From contig JBMNPF010000013.1 of NCBI GenBank assembly GCA_050943475.1, positions 1 to 64,000 on the forward strand: a stretch of DNA of 64,000 nt. Direction: 5' to 3'. A model generated the notes under the pieces. It was not told where the DNA came from. It saw only the letters and a program-made list of their open reading frames with translations, and ran no database searches. This stretch comes from Metaruminococcus_A sp050943475. Lineage in GTDB: Bacteria; Bacillota; Clostridia; Oscillospirales; Ruminococcaceae. Shown here piece after piece: positions 34,067 through 42,417 of this stretch (positions within the stretch are counted from its first letter, which is position 1; the number at the start of each line of letters is the position of its first letter). A program made the translations under genes and the position numbers.

Positions 34067-35052
34067 TTTAAAAACCCCCTTTTGGTCTGCCGCATACGGG
34101 GGTCTACCCGGCTGTTGACCGCCTGTGCCAGCAGATTTGCAAACACTACAATGACGCCGGTCAGCAAGGCAAGGACAAGCAGCATATTGTAATCATGGTA
34201 CTTGGCGCTCTCAAAACAGAGGGTGCCGAGACCGGGATAGGAAAACACCTTTTCCACGATATAGGTTCCGCCTAGGATGTGGGGCACCGAAATTGCCATC
34301 AGGCTGATGAAGCTCGGCATGATGTTGCGCACGCAGTGCTTCCAGATGATGCTGCGCTGGGAAAGCCCCTTGGTCCGGCAGAGCAGGACATAATCCTGCT
34401 TGAATTCGTCCAGCAGCTTGTTGCGGATCATGTAGGCGTAGTACCATAGGTGGCTTAAAATCAGCACGGTCAGCGGCAGGATCAAATGCCGCAGCCGTCC
34501 CATCACATCGTTTGGTGAGCCGAGCGGGTAGGCCCCGCTTGACGGCAGCCACCGTAGGGTGACACCAAAGATCAAAATCAGTACCAGCGCCACCCAGAAA
34601 GAGGGAATGCTGTTTGTAATGGTGCCGATTTTGCAGATGACCCGGTCGAGGAGGGTGTCTTCCCGCCGTGCACAGAGAATGCCGAGAAAGAGCGCCAGCA
34701 CAAAAGTGAGAAGATAAGCAAGCCCGCCCAGCAGCAGGGTATTGGCCCAGACGTCTCCGATGACCTGGGTAACATCCTGCTTGTACTTGTAGGAAATGCC
34801 GAAATCCCCGTGAACAGCATTTTCTACCCAGCGGCCGTACTGGACGTAAATGGGCTCATCCAGGCCGAGTTTTTCCATGGCGTTTTCGCGTTCAGAGACA
34901 CTCATCCGCTCAGCCGATTCCCCGTAGTAAGAGCGGAGCGGATCGCCCGGGGCAAGCCGGGACATGGCGAAAACGGCGACGGAAAGTAGAAACAGGGTGA
35001 GCACTACCTGTAAAAGAACCTTGCATATTGCTGTAATCCGGTGCTTCACCAC
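34063..35052 (-). CDS. ABC transporter permease (DppB-like), first gene of the operon
   Basis: A 329-residue permease with six predicted helices. The N-terminal pattern MSRLAPGDPLRSYYGESAER and the EAA loop DYVLLCRTKGLSQRSIIWKH match the DppB/NikB family. Two adjacent GTG codons (35052 and 35049) can serve as start, with AGGAGG 6 or 9 nt upstream; the in-frame ATG at 35079 precedes that site and overlaps the leader terminator. Operon order is B-C-A-D-F. Expression is preceded by a structured leader ending in an intrinsic terminator. Confidence 0.93.
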   Translation of the reverse strand: MVKHRITAICKVLLQVVLTLFLLSVAVFAMSRLAPGDPLRSYYGESAERMSVSERENAMEKLGLDEPIYVQYGRWVENAVHGDFGISYKYKQDVTQVIGDVWANTLLLGGLAYLLTFVLALFLGILCARREDTLLDRVICKIGTITNSIPSFWVALVLILIFGVTLRWLPSSGAYPLGSPNDVMGRLRHLILPLTVLILSHLWYYAYMIRNKLLDEFKQDYVLLCRTKGLSQRSIIWKHCVRNIMPSFISLMAISVPHILGGTYIVEKVFSYPGLGTLCFESAKYHDYNMLLVLALLTGVIVVFANLLAQAVNSRVDPRMRQTKRGFLK

Positions 35053-35079
35053 AGTTCTCCTCCTTTCCGAAATACGCAT

Positions 35080-35235
35080 AAAAAAACATGAAGACGTTGC
35101 CCGGCTTCGTGCGGGTTTGCATCTTCATGATTTTAATATCCGTATGAAATTGGCAAATAAAAACAGCCAACCGGTTCCCCCGTATTCTTACGGCGCAGGA
35201 ATCTTCATGGTTCGCTGCGTACCCCGGTTTGGTGC
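35080..35235 (-). ncRNA. Structured leader RNA with terminator (candidate riboswitch) of the ABC operon
   Basis: About 180 nt of untranslated leader. P1: 35232-35224 with 35174-35167 (CCAAaCCGG/CCGGTTGG). P2: 35219-35215 with 35198-35194 (CGCAG/CTGCG). P3: 35193-35189 with 35184-35180 (CCGTA/TACGG, AGAA loop). Together these form a three-way junction. Then a terminator: CATGAAGA (35129-35122) with TCTTCATG (35094-35087) and seven T. The same CATGAAGA occurs in the P2 loop (35209-35202), so the terminator 3' arm has two exclusive partners. I do not recognise a named riboswitch class. Confidence 0.65.
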
Positions 35236-35241
35236 ATTCCC

Positions 35242-35271
35242 ACTATACCATACCAGTTTTTGCAGTGTCAA
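35242..35271 (-). promoter_or_regulatory. Promoter of the ABC transporter operon
   Basis: Minus strand TTGACA (35271-35266), 18-nt spacer, TATAGT (35247-35242), giving a leader of about 180 nt before dppB-like. Confidence 0.8.
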
Positions 35272-35334
35272 GAATCGTATGAAAATGTGACGGAATCAAA
35301 CAATTTTGCCGGAGAATTTACGAGGATTGTGCGA

Positions 35335-35676
35335 TTATGGCTTGATATAGGCGTACCCTTCCCGCTGACGTTCGGCAAGTTCCACTACACCAGCCGGAAC
35401 CACTTTTACAAACGGATAAAGCCGTTCCAACTCAATGGAGAGGTTATGCAGAGTATTGTGACAGGCGGCAAAAACAACCCCCTGTTCAAAGAGGCTGGCA
35501 AACGAGTCGCTAAACGTCTGGATGTTCCGGCTGAGCTCGGCTACAGCCTGCGCGTTTGCGACAATTTCAATTCGGTAGGAGACGTTTTGGGTTTGATAAA
35601 ATTCCGCCATATTCCTGACGTTTTGCAGGACGAGCGGCCATTTGGTCGATTCATCAATGTGAAACACGACGTTCAT
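35335..35676 (-). CDS. DsrE/DsrF-family protein
   Basis: A 113-residue protein of the DsrE-like fold, starting MNVVFHIDESTKWPLVLQNV, with YRIEIVANAQAV and a GVVFAACHNTL segment containing Cys at the position of the active Cys of some DsrE proteins. DsrE proteins move or bind persulfide sulfur, but many clostridial members are uncharacterised. It is downstream of lactate dehydrogenase by 18 nt, probably co-transcribed. Confidence 0.82.
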   Translation of the reverse strand: MNVVFHIDESTKWPLVLQNVRNMAEFYQTQNVSYRIEIVANAQAVAELSRNIQTFSDSFASLFEQGVVFAACHNTLHNLSIELERLYPFVKVVPAGVVELAERQREGYAYIKP

Positions 35677-35694
35677 TGCTCTGGCTCCTTTGGT

Positions 35695-36645
35695 TTAATT
35701 CAGATGCAGATCACTGTAAACCGTTTGCAGGGTGTTGCAGGAATCGCTCAATTTACGGCTTTCTTCTTGGTTGAGTGGGATTTCCAAAACTTTTTTGACC
35801 CCATTGCGGTTGATAATGGCAGGCACCCCCACATAAACCCCGTTCTGGCCGTATTCGCCGCCGAGCATGGCAGAAACGGTCAAAACGCTGTTTTCATCCC
35901 CGAAAATGGCTTTGGTAATGCGTACCATTGCCATGCCGATACCGTAATAGGTGGCTCGTTTTGCTTTGATGATTTTCTGTGCCGCACCGCGTACCTCGTC
36001 GCTGATCCTTTCCAGATCGCTTATCTGCGCGCCGTCGACCTGATCGCAAAGGCTGAGGATTGGTTTGGTGGCAAACATGGCCTGTGACCATGGGACAAAT
36101 TCGCTGTCTCCGTGCTCGCCCATAACGTAGGCGTGCATGTTGCGCGGGTCGACCGAGAAATATTCACCCAACAGGTAGCGCAGGCGGGCGGTGTCCAGCG
36201 CCGTACCGGTTCCAAGCACCCTGCGTGGGTTGAAGCCGGAAAGCTGCCAGGTGATGCGCGCCATAATGTCCACCGGGTTGGTTGCCACCAGGAAAATTCC
36301 GTTGAAGCCGGATTCGTTGACCGGGCGGATGATGGAGCGGAAGACCGCCGCGTTGCGCTGAAGCAAATCCAGCCGGGATTCACCCGGCTTCTGGGCAACG
36401 CCCGCGCAGATGACGACAATATCCGCACCGGTGCAGTCTTTATAATCCCCTGCGTAAATTTTCATGTTGGACGCGGAAAAGGCAAGTCCGTGGTTTAGGT
36501 CCATGGCTTCGCCCATTGCGCGTTCTTTATCCAGGTCGATGAGCACCAGCTCGTCGCAGGCGTTCTGGTTGAGCAGAGCGTACGCATAGCTCATACCAAC
36601 CATGCCGGTACCGATGAGAACGACCTTTCGGTTATCCTGTGCCAT
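35695..36645 (-). CDS. ldh: L-lactate dehydrogenase
   Basis: A 316-residue NAD-dependent enzyme reducing pyruvate to L-lactate. The dinucleotide motif is VVLIGTGMVGMSYAYAL, the discriminating Asp is in LVLIDLDKERAMGEAMDL, and the catalytic His is in VMGEHGDSEFVPWS. ATNPVDIMARITWQLSGF and an Arg in the loop GVAQKPGESRLDLLQRN (Gln at the lactate-specific position, as opposed to Arg in malate dehydrogenase) support LDH. AAGGAGG lies before the ATG. Points to mixed-acid or lactate-forming fermentation. Confidence 0.94.
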   Translation of the reverse strand: MAQDNRKVVLIGTGMVGMSYAYALLNQNACDELVLIDLDKERAMGEAMDLNHGLAFSASNMKIYAGDYKDCTGADIVVICAGVAQKPGESRLDLLQRNAAVFRSIIRPVNESGFNGIFLVATNPVDIMARITWQLSGFNPRRVLGTGTALDTARLRYLLGEYFSVDPRNMHAYVMGEHGDSEFVPWSQAMFATKPILSLCDQVDGAQISDLERISDEVRGAAQKIIKAKRATYYGIGMAMVRITKAIFGDENSVLTVSAMLGGEYGQNGVYVGVPAIINRNGVKKVLEIPLNQEESRKLSDSCNTLQTVYSDLHLN

Positions 36646-36680
36646 AAGTGGCCTCCTTGTAGTTTTACGTTTGCTTTTAG

Positions 36681-36712
36681 AAAAAGATAAGCCCCATACA
36701 ACGTACGGGGCT
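36681..36712 (-). terminator. Terminator of the desulfoferrodoxin gene
   Basis: Minus strand stem AGCCCCGTAC/GTATGGGGCT (one G-T), 3-nt loop, then TATCTTTTT. Confidence 0.82.
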
Positions 36713-36725
36713 GTCAGACAGTTCG

Positions 36726-37106
36726 TTAAATGTCGGCTTTCCAGAGTCCGTGCAGGTTGCAGTAGGCAAATGCGGCAACGGGTTCGTCATCAACCAGTTT
36801 GTAAACCGCTTTGGGTTCTTCCTCCGGAAGCAGGGCTTTGCGCTGGCCGCCGTGCTTGGTCTGGAGGTAAATCCACTGAATGGAGTGCTCGCTGGTCATC
36901 GGGTGGCTGACTGAGCCGACACTGACGGTGACCGTGTCTCCCGCTACCGTCACAACCGGGACATGTTTTTCCTGTGCGGCGTCGGTGGTGTTTGCCTTAA
37001 GCTCCTGCATGGGTTCCCCGCAGCAGACAAGCGGCACACCGGCATTGTGAATTAATCCAACAATGTTCCCGCAGTGTTTACAGACAAAAAATTTGTGATC
37101 GTCCAT
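36726..37106 (-). CDS. dfx: Desulfoferrodoxin (superoxide reductase)
   Basis: A 126-residue two-centre protein. The N-terminal Dx domain has Cys9, Cys12, Cys28 and Cys29, a rubredoxin-like Fe(Cys)4 centre I. The C-terminal domain has His48, His68, His74, Cys116 and His119 (CNLHGLW), the square-pyramidal Fe centre II that reduces superoxide to peroxide. All ligands are present. It protects anaerobes from transient oxygen. Monocistronic, with an extended -10 promoter and a terminator. Confidence 0.96.
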   Translation of the reverse strand: MDDHKFFVCKHCGNIVGLIHNAGVPLVCCGEPMQELKANTTDAAQEKHVPVVTVAGDTVTVSVGSVSHPMTSEHSIQWIYLQTKHGGQRKALLPEEEPKAVYKLVDDEPVAAFAYCNLHGLWKADI

Positions 37107-37192
37107 TGATAAAACCTCCTACTCGTTCCACATGTCATGTGTTTTTCCGCCGAAAGGCGGCTTTGTAAAATCCGGAAGAATCTTACAGTCTC

Positions 37193-37201
37193 ATTATACC
37201 A
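37193..37201 (-). promoter_or_regulatory. Extended -10 promoter of the desulfoferrodoxin gene
   Basis: Minus strand TGGTATAAT (37201-37193), a TGnTATAAT extended -10; no good -35 element is seen. The leader is about 80 nt. Confidence 0.6.
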
Positions 37202-37313
37202 CACAATGCGCAGATGGATGGAATAATTTGTAACTTTTTTCGGTGTTTTCTGTTCTGGGATATTTTGCCCCGCTTTTCCGAAAATAACACCGATAAACGC
37301 ATTTTGCTGTGAA

Positions 37314-37342
37314 TTGCAAAACAGGCCGATTTGCGGTATAGT
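37314..37342 (+). promoter_or_regulatory. Promoter of the tetrapyrrole operon
   Basis: TTGCAA (37314-37319), 17-nt spacer, TATAGT (37337-37342), about 27 nt before the hemA ATG. A 7-bp inverted repeat CGGTGTT/AACACCG (37241-37247/37286-37292) lies just upstream and could be an operator. Confidence 0.75.
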
Positions 37343-37375
37343 AAAATGGAAAGAAAAAATTGCGGAGGCCGCCGG

Positions 37376-38605
37376 ATGGACGTTGCAATGGTTGGAATTG
37401 ATTATAACAGCGCGGGTGTGGAACTGCGGGAACGGTTTGCACTCACTGCGTCGCGTGGGCTATCGCTTGCAGAGGTGCTGGTTCGCCGGCATGGTGCGGC
37501 AGGATGCCTGGTGCTTTCCACCTGCAACCGCACCGAAGTCTGGTGCAGCGGTCTTGACGGAGAACTGCTGCCGCTGGTGCTGGAAGAAACAGGGCATACT
37601 GCCGAACACGCCAGGTATTTTGTCTGCCGCCGCGGCTCCGAAGCGGTCCGGTACCTGATGGAATTGGGCTGCGGTATGCACTCCCAGATTTTTGGTGAGG
37701 ACCAGATATTAGCCCAGCTCAAAGAAGCACTGCGTTTTTCAAGGGAACACAAGTTTGCAGGGCCGGTGCTGGAAACATTGTTCCGTACCGCCATTACGGC
37801 GGCAAAGCAGGTAAAAACCAAGGTGCGGCTTACCGTAAAGGACACTTCGGTTCCGGAACGGGCAATCCGTTTGCTGGAGCAACGGTATGGAGGGCTGGTG
37901 GGAAAACGCTGTCTTGTCATTGGAAACGGAGAAATGGGACGGTTGACCGCCGAGCTTTTGGTGAGCAAAGGCTGTGAGGTGCTCATGACTCTGCGGCGTT
38001 ACCGCAACGGGCAGGCAGTCATCCCGCAGGGGTGCGGGATTATTTTATACGAAGAACGCTACCATAGCCTGCCGGAGCAGGATTTTGTGTTCAGTGCAAC
38101 GCTAAGCCCGCATTATACCCTGGAGGCCGGGCGGATCCGCGAGACGGGCTTCCGGAAAGGCTGTGTGTTGGTGGACCTTGCCGTACCGCGGGATATTGAC
38201 CCCGCTGCCCGCGCGTTAGAGGGTCTGACGGTTTACGATATGGATGACCTTGGCGCAGAACCTTCTGTCGATCCGGAATCGCTCCGGGCAGCAAAGCTCC
38301 TCCTGAAACAGGCTGCGGATGATTTTGAGCAGTGGGCTGACTGCCGCAGCCATGTGCAGGAAGTCCAGTATGTCGGCGAGCAAACAGCAAAACTGACTGC
38401 TGCAAAGCTCACCAAGCCGCTGCGAAAGCTCTCACTTGAAAAAGGCGAGCGGCAATGGCTACAAAGCGAAGTGGAACAGGCGGCCTGTAAATCGCTTACC
38501 AGGCTGATGTATGGGATGCGGAAGCACTTGGGCGGCAGCGAATGGGCGGCTTGTATTACCGCGCTGGAGCAAACGGTGCGTGAGTGGACAGAGGAGCAGA
38601 AATGA
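37376..38605 (+). CDS. hemA: Glutamyl-tRNA reductase
   Basis: A 409-residue NADPH enzyme making glutamate-1-semialdehyde from Glu-tRNA. The catalytic Cys50 is in LSTCNRTE; LGCGMHSQIFGEDQILAQLK and VIGNGEMGRLTAELL (nucleotide site) follow, with the C-terminal dimerisation helices. I start at the ATG at 37376 (GCGGAGG upstream) because the product then begins directly with VAMVGIDY, as in the family. It is the first gene of a seven-gene operon. Confidence 0.95.
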   Translation: MDVAMVGIDYNSAGVELRERFALTASRGLSLAEVLVRRHGAAGCLVLSTCNRTEVWCSGLDGELLPLVLEETGHTAEHARYFVCRRGSEAVRYLMELGCGMHSQIFGEDQILAQLKEALRFSREHKFAGPVLETLFRTAITAAKQVKTKVRLTVKDTSVPERAIRLLEQRYGGLVGKRCLVIGNGEMGRLTAELLVSKGCEVLMTLRRYRNGQAVIPQGCGIILYEERYHSLPEQDFVFSATLSPHYTLEAGRIRETGFRKGCVLVDLAVPRDIDPAARALEGLTVYDMDDLGAEPSVDPESLRAAKLLLKQAADDFEQWADCRSHVQEVQYVGEQTAKLTAAKLTKPLRKLSLEKGERQWLQSEVEQAACKSLTRLMYGMRKHLGGSEWAACITALEQTVREWTEEQK

Positions 38606-39075
38606 AGTATTTTCCGCTGTTTGTAAATCTAGAAGGGAAACAGGCGCTTGCGGTTGGCGGCGGCGAAGTCGCCCTGCGCCGGATTCGGGCGTTGTTGGAT
38701 TTTGGCTGTGCGGTCACGCTGGTTGCGCCGGAAGCGGTGCCCGGCCTGCGCGGGCTGGCGGAACAGGAGCGCATCCAGTGGATAAGCCGCGCCTTTGCTC
38801 CGGGTGACTGTGCGGGTGCGTTCCTCGTGCTCGCCATGACGGACAGCCGTGCGGTCAACCATGCCGTATGGGAGGAAGCAAAAAAAGCCGGGGCGTTTGT
38901 CAACGCGGCGGACTGCAAAGAGGAATGCGATTTCTACTTTCCGGGCATTGCCGCAGGCGGCGGAATCGTTGCGGGAATAACGGCGGAGGGAGAAAACCAC
39001 CGCCTTGCAAAAGAAGTAACCGGGCAGTTCCGGGAATTGCTGCGGGAGCGGGACAAACAGGAGGGAAACGGTTGA
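38602..39075 (+). CDS. Precorrin-2 dehydrogenase (siroheme synthase N-terminal type)
   Basis: A 157-residue NAD-dependent protein of the Met8/SirC/CysG-N family: PLFVNLEGKQALAVGGGEVA, then LRRIRALLDFGCAVTLVAPE, with NAADCKEECDFYFP towards the end. It oxidises precorrin-2 to sirohydrochlorin. At 157 residues it lacks the helical C-terminal part of full-length CysG-N (about 200), so ferrochelatase activity is doubtful; the CbiK-like chelatase at the operon end may supply it. It overlaps the hemA stop by 4 nt. Confidence 0.9.
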   Translation: MKYFPLFVNLEGKQALAVGGGEVALRRIRALLDFGCAVTLVAPEAVPGLRGLAEQERIQWISRAFAPGDCAGAFLVLAMTDSRAVNHAVWEEAKKAGAFVNAADCKEECDFYFPGIAAGGGIVAGITAEGENHRLAKEVTGQFRELLRERDKQEGNG

Positions 39076-39953
39076 GACAGAGAAAAATTGTAATCGGCAG
39101 CCGGGACAGCAAGCTGGCGGTGGCGCAGACGAACTTGATCATACAGCAGCTTCGTCAGGTGCAGCCGGAAATTTGCGTTGAACTGGTTACCCTGAAAACC
39201 ACCGGCGACCGGATTTTAGACAAACCTCTTGCAAGCATTGGCGGCAAAGGGCTGTTTGTCAAGGAGCTCGACCGCGCGCTGCTGGAAGGAAAAATCGACC
39301 TTGCGGTGCACAGTTTAAAGGATATGCCGATGGAGCAAAACCCCGAACTCCCCATAGCTGCTTATAGCAAGCGGGGGGATCCGCGTGATGCGCTGGTGCT
39401 GGCAGATGGTTTGCGGGAAGAGGATATCCGCGTCATTGGCACTTCCAGTCCCCGGCGGCGGGTGCAGCTGGAGAAGCTGTTTCCATCGGCGGCGGTGGAG
39501 AGTGTGCGCGGCAATTTACAGACCCGGTTCGCTAAGCTGGATGGCGGCGGTTATTCGGCGCTGATCCTTGCGGCAGCTGGGTTGGAACGGATGGGGCTTT
39601 CCGGCCGGGCTCACCGCATTTTTTCGGTGGAGGAAATGCTCCCGGCAGCGGGACAAGGCATTCTTGCAGTGCAGTGCCGCCGGGATTTTGATTGCTCTCT
39701 GCTGGAGGGGATCAACGACGCTGCCTCTGAAGCGGCGGCCCTTGCCGAGCGCAGCTTTGTCGCGGCGCTGGGCGGCGGGTGCACCGCCCCGGTTGCCGCA
39801 TACGCTAAGCTGGATGGAACCATGCTGCATCTGGCCGGGCTGTATGCCGATGAGGACGGCTCCCTGCGGAGAGGAACTGTCACCGGAACTGCGGCTGAGG
39901 CACAGGAATGCGGTTTCCGCCTTGCAAAACAGCTCCAGGAGGCGGACGGATGA
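39072..39953 (+). CDS. hemC: Hydroxymethylbilane synthase (porphobilinogen deaminase)
   Basis: A 293-residue enzyme joining four porphobilinogens. It has IGSRDSKLAVAQTN, GGKGLFVKELDRALLEGKID, HSLKDMP, GTSSPRRRVQL and, near the end, ALGGGCTAPVAAYA with the Cys that carries the dipyrromethane cofactor. The start is a TTG at 39072 overlapping the upstream stop (TTGA), which gives the normal N-terminus. Confidence 0.96.
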   Translation: MRQRKIVIGSRDSKLAVAQTNLIIQQLRQVQPEICVELVTLKTTGDRILDKPLASIGGKGLFVKELDRALLEGKIDLAVHSLKDMPMEQNPELPIAAYSKRGDPRDALVLADGLREEDIRVIGTSSPRRRVQLEKLFPSAAVESVRGNLQTRFAKLDGGGYSALILAAAGLERMGLSGRAHRIFSVEEMLPAAGQGILAVQCRRDFDCSLLEGINDAASEAAALAERSFVAALGGGCTAPVAAYAKLDGTMLHLAGLYADEDGSLRRGTVTGTAAEAQECGFRLAKQLQEADG

Positions 39954-41443
39954 AACAGGGAAAGGTTTGGCTGGTTGGGGCAGGCCCGGGGGACGCGGGG
40001 TTGCTCACCCTCAAGGGAAAAGCGGTGCTGGAGCAGGCCGATGTGGTCGTCTATGACCGGCTGGTCGGGGAAGGCGTTTTGCGGATGATCCCCGACCGGG
40101 CGCGGAAAATCGACGTAGGCAAGGCTTCGGGCAACCATAAAGTTCCACAGGAGCGGATCAACCAACGATTGCTGGAAGAGGCGCTTGCCGGGAACGTGGT
40201 GGTGCGGCTCAAGGGAGGGGATCCCTTCCTGTTTGGGCGGGGCGGTGAGGAGCTGGAACTGCTCTGCGAGCACGGCGTCCCGTTTGAAATCGTGCCGGGC
40301 GTGCCGTCAGCAACCGCTGTACCGGCCTATGCGGGTATCCCGGTGACCCACCGGGATGTCTCCGGCTCGCTTCACATCATCACTGCACATCGGAAACAGG
40401 GGAGCGAAGAGAGGATTGATTATAAAAGTCTCGCTGCCCTTGGCGATGCGACTCTGATTTTTTTAATGGGGATTTCTGCCTTGCTGGAAATCTGCGCCGG
40501 GTTGATGGAAGCAGGATTTTCCCCGAACACTCCGGCTGCGGTGCTGGAACGCGGTACGACGGCAGGCCAACGCCATGTGATCTCTACCCTGGAACGGCTG
40601 CCGGAAGAGGCGGCTCATGCGAGAATTGGCACGCCGGGAATTATTGTTGTGGGAAAGGTATGCGCGCTCGCGGAGCGTTTCCATTGGGCAGAGGATCGGC
40701 CGCTCGGCGGAGTCCGGGTGTTAATTACCCGGCCGCGGGAAAAAGCGTCGCTCCTTGCGGAAAAGCTGTATGACTTAGGGGCGGAAGTCGTTGAACTGCC
40801 CTGCATCCGTACAATACCGCTTGTTCCCTGTCCGGAATTGGAACAGCGCAGGGGCAGACTGGCGGAGTACCAATGGCTCATCTTTTCAAGTGCCGCCGGT
40901 GCAGAAGCCTTTTTTGACTGGATGGCGGAACAGCGGCTGGATGTTCGTTCTCTTGCTGGAGTGCGCTTCGCCGCGGTGGGAGAGGCCACCAAAAAGGCGA
41001 TTGAGAAACGCGGCATTCTTGTGGATTACACACCGCCGGTTTATAGCGGCGAGGCGCTTGCCGCCGGACTAGCGGAACGGCTTGCCCCTATGGATCGGCT
41101 CTTGGCGCTGGTGCCGGAACAGACCGAAAGCGCTGCGGCCGCCGGGCTGTGCCGCCGCGGCTTTTGCTGTGAGACCGCTTCGGTCTACCGTACAGAGGTG
41201 GTTTTGCAAAAGGACTTTTGCCCGGAACCGGGCGATATTGCGGCGTTTACCAGCGCGTCTGCGGCGCGCGGCTTTTGCGAGGCCGTTTTGCACGCAGGGA
41301 GCGTTGTACGGGCGGTCTGCATCGGTGAAAAAACCGCTGCGGAGGCGAAAAAATACGGTTTATCGGCTGTATGCGCCAAGCAGGCCACACTCGACAGCAT
41401 AGTGGACGAGATTTTAGAAATGGTACAGGAGGAACGGCAATGA
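39950..41443 (+). CDS. cobA-hemD: Fused uroporphyrinogen-III C-methyltransferase / uroporphyrinogen-III synthase
   Basis: A 497-residue bifunctional protein. Residues about 1-245 form the SAM-dependent methyltransferase (WLVGAGPGDAGLLTLKGKAV, VRLKGGDPFLFGRGGEE, VPGVPSATAVPAYAGIPVTH) that makes precorrin-2. Residues about 250-497 form HemD (GVRVLITRPREKASLLAEKL ... LIFSSAAGAEAFFDWM). The fusion channels HemC product to precorrin-2 and is common in Clostridia. It overlaps hemC by 4 nt (ATGA). Confidence 0.95.
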   Translation: MKQGKVWLVGAGPGDAGLLTLKGKAVLEQADVVVYDRLVGEGVLRMIPDRARKIDVGKASGNHKVPQERINQRLLEEALAGNVVVRLKGGDPFLFGRGGEELELLCEHGVPFEIVPGVPSATAVPAYAGIPVTHRDVSGSLHIITAHRKQGSEERIDYKSLAALGDATLIFLMGISALLEICAGLMEAGFSPNTPAAVLERGTTAGQRHVISTLERLPEEAAHARIGTPGIIVVGKVCALAERFHWAEDRPLGGVRVLITRPREKASLLAEKLYDLGAEVVELPCIRTIPLVPCPELEQRRGRLAEYQWLIFSSAAGAEAFFDWMAEQRLDVRSLAGVRFAAVGEATKKAIEKRGILVDYTPPVYSGEALAAGLAERLAPMDRLLALVPEQTESAAAAGLCRRGFCCETASVYRTEVVLQKDFCPEPGDIAAFTSASAARGFCEAVLHAGSVVRAVCIGEKTAAEAKKYGLSAVCAKQATLDSIVDEILEMVQEERQ

Positions 41444-42417
41444 ACAACAGGCCGAGAAGACTGCGGGGGACGCCGGTCCTCCGGGAAATGGTGCGGGAGA
41501 CACGGATGTCCCCTTCATCGCTCATCTACCCGCTGTTTGTGCGGGAGGGTGAAAGGATCAAAGAGGAAATCCCCTCAATGGAGGGACAGTACCGTTACAG
41601 TGTGGATATGCTCCCCTATGCGTTGGAGGAAACCGCGAAAGCGGGCGTCCCCAGTGTAATGCTGTTCGGCATCCCGGGGCAAAAGGACGCCTGCGGCAGC
41701 GGAGCTTATGCAGAGGATGGGATTGTACAGCAGGCGCTGCGAATGGCGAAAAAAAAGGTGCCGGAGCTTTTTTATATCACCGACGTCTGCATGTGCGAAT
41801 ACACCTCCCATGGACACTGCGGCATCCTCACCGGGGAGACGGTGGACAACAACAAGACCCTGCCGTACCTTGCGCAGACGGCGCTGTCCCATGTGCAGGC
41901 CGGCGCGGATATGGTCGCCCCCTCCGATATGATGGACGGCCGGGTTGCCGCTATCCGCACGCTGCTGGATGAAAACGGATATTCCGAAATTCCCATTATG
42001 TCTTATGCTGTGAAGTACGCGTCGGCTTTTTACGGGCCTTTCCGGGAGGCCGCAGGATCCGCCCCCGCGTTTGGTGACCGCAAAAGCTACCAGATGGACT
42101 ACCACAACCGCAGAGAGGCGCTTAAAGAGGCGCTTTCCGATGTGGCGGAGGGCGCGGATATCATCATGGTCAAGCCCGCGCTCTCCTATTTGGATATTAT
42201 CCGGGAGGTGGCAAACGCCGTTGATCTTCCGGTGGCGGCGTACAGTGTCAGCGGCGAGTATGCCATGCTCAAGGCCGGGGCAAAGCTCGGCTATATTGAC
42301 GAAGAACGGCTGATTTGCGAGACGGCGGCGAGCATTTACCGTGCTGGAAGCGGTATTCTGCTCAGTTATTATGCAAAAGAAATTGCAGCGCTTATGAGAA
42401 AGGGGATGATTGGATGA
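41440..42417 (+). CDS. hemB: Porphobilinogen synthase (5-aminolevulinate dehydratase)
   Basis: A 325-residue enzyme condensing two 5-aminolevulinates. The zinc site Cys residues are in VCMCEYTSHGHCG; the Schiff-base lysines are in MSYAVKYAS and IIMVKPALSYLD. RRLRGTPVLREMVRETRMSP at the N-terminus is typical. It overlaps cobA-hemD by 4 nt with AGGAGGAA upstream. Zn-type rather than Mg-only enzyme, judged from the three Cys. Confidence 0.97.
   Translation: MNNRPRRLRGTPVLREMVRETRMSPSSLIYPLFVREGERIKEEIPSMEGQYRYSVDMLPYALEETAKAGVPSVMLFGIPGQKDACGSGAYAEDGIVQQALRMAKKKVPELFYITDVCMCEYTSHGHCGILTGETVDNNKTLPYLAQTALSHVQAGADMVAPSDMMDGRVAAIRTLLDENGYSEIPIMSYAVKYASAFYGPFREAAGSAPAFGDRKSYQMDYHNRREALKEALSDVAEGADIIMVKPALSYLDIIREVANAVDLPVAAYSVSGEYAMLKAGAKLGYIDEERLICETAASIYRAGSGILLSYYAKEIAALMRKGMIG

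Noticed and set aside
35087..35129. SAM-I riboswitch reading of the GCCGGGCAAC segment in the ABC leader
   Set aside because: Only a short stretch resembles the SAM-I P3 core; the GAGGGACUGGC and kink-turn elements are missing and the segment is the loop of the terminator.
35260..36087. Plus-strand 275-codon frame over DsrE and ldh
   Set aside because: Antisense to two clear genes and without a ribosome binding site.
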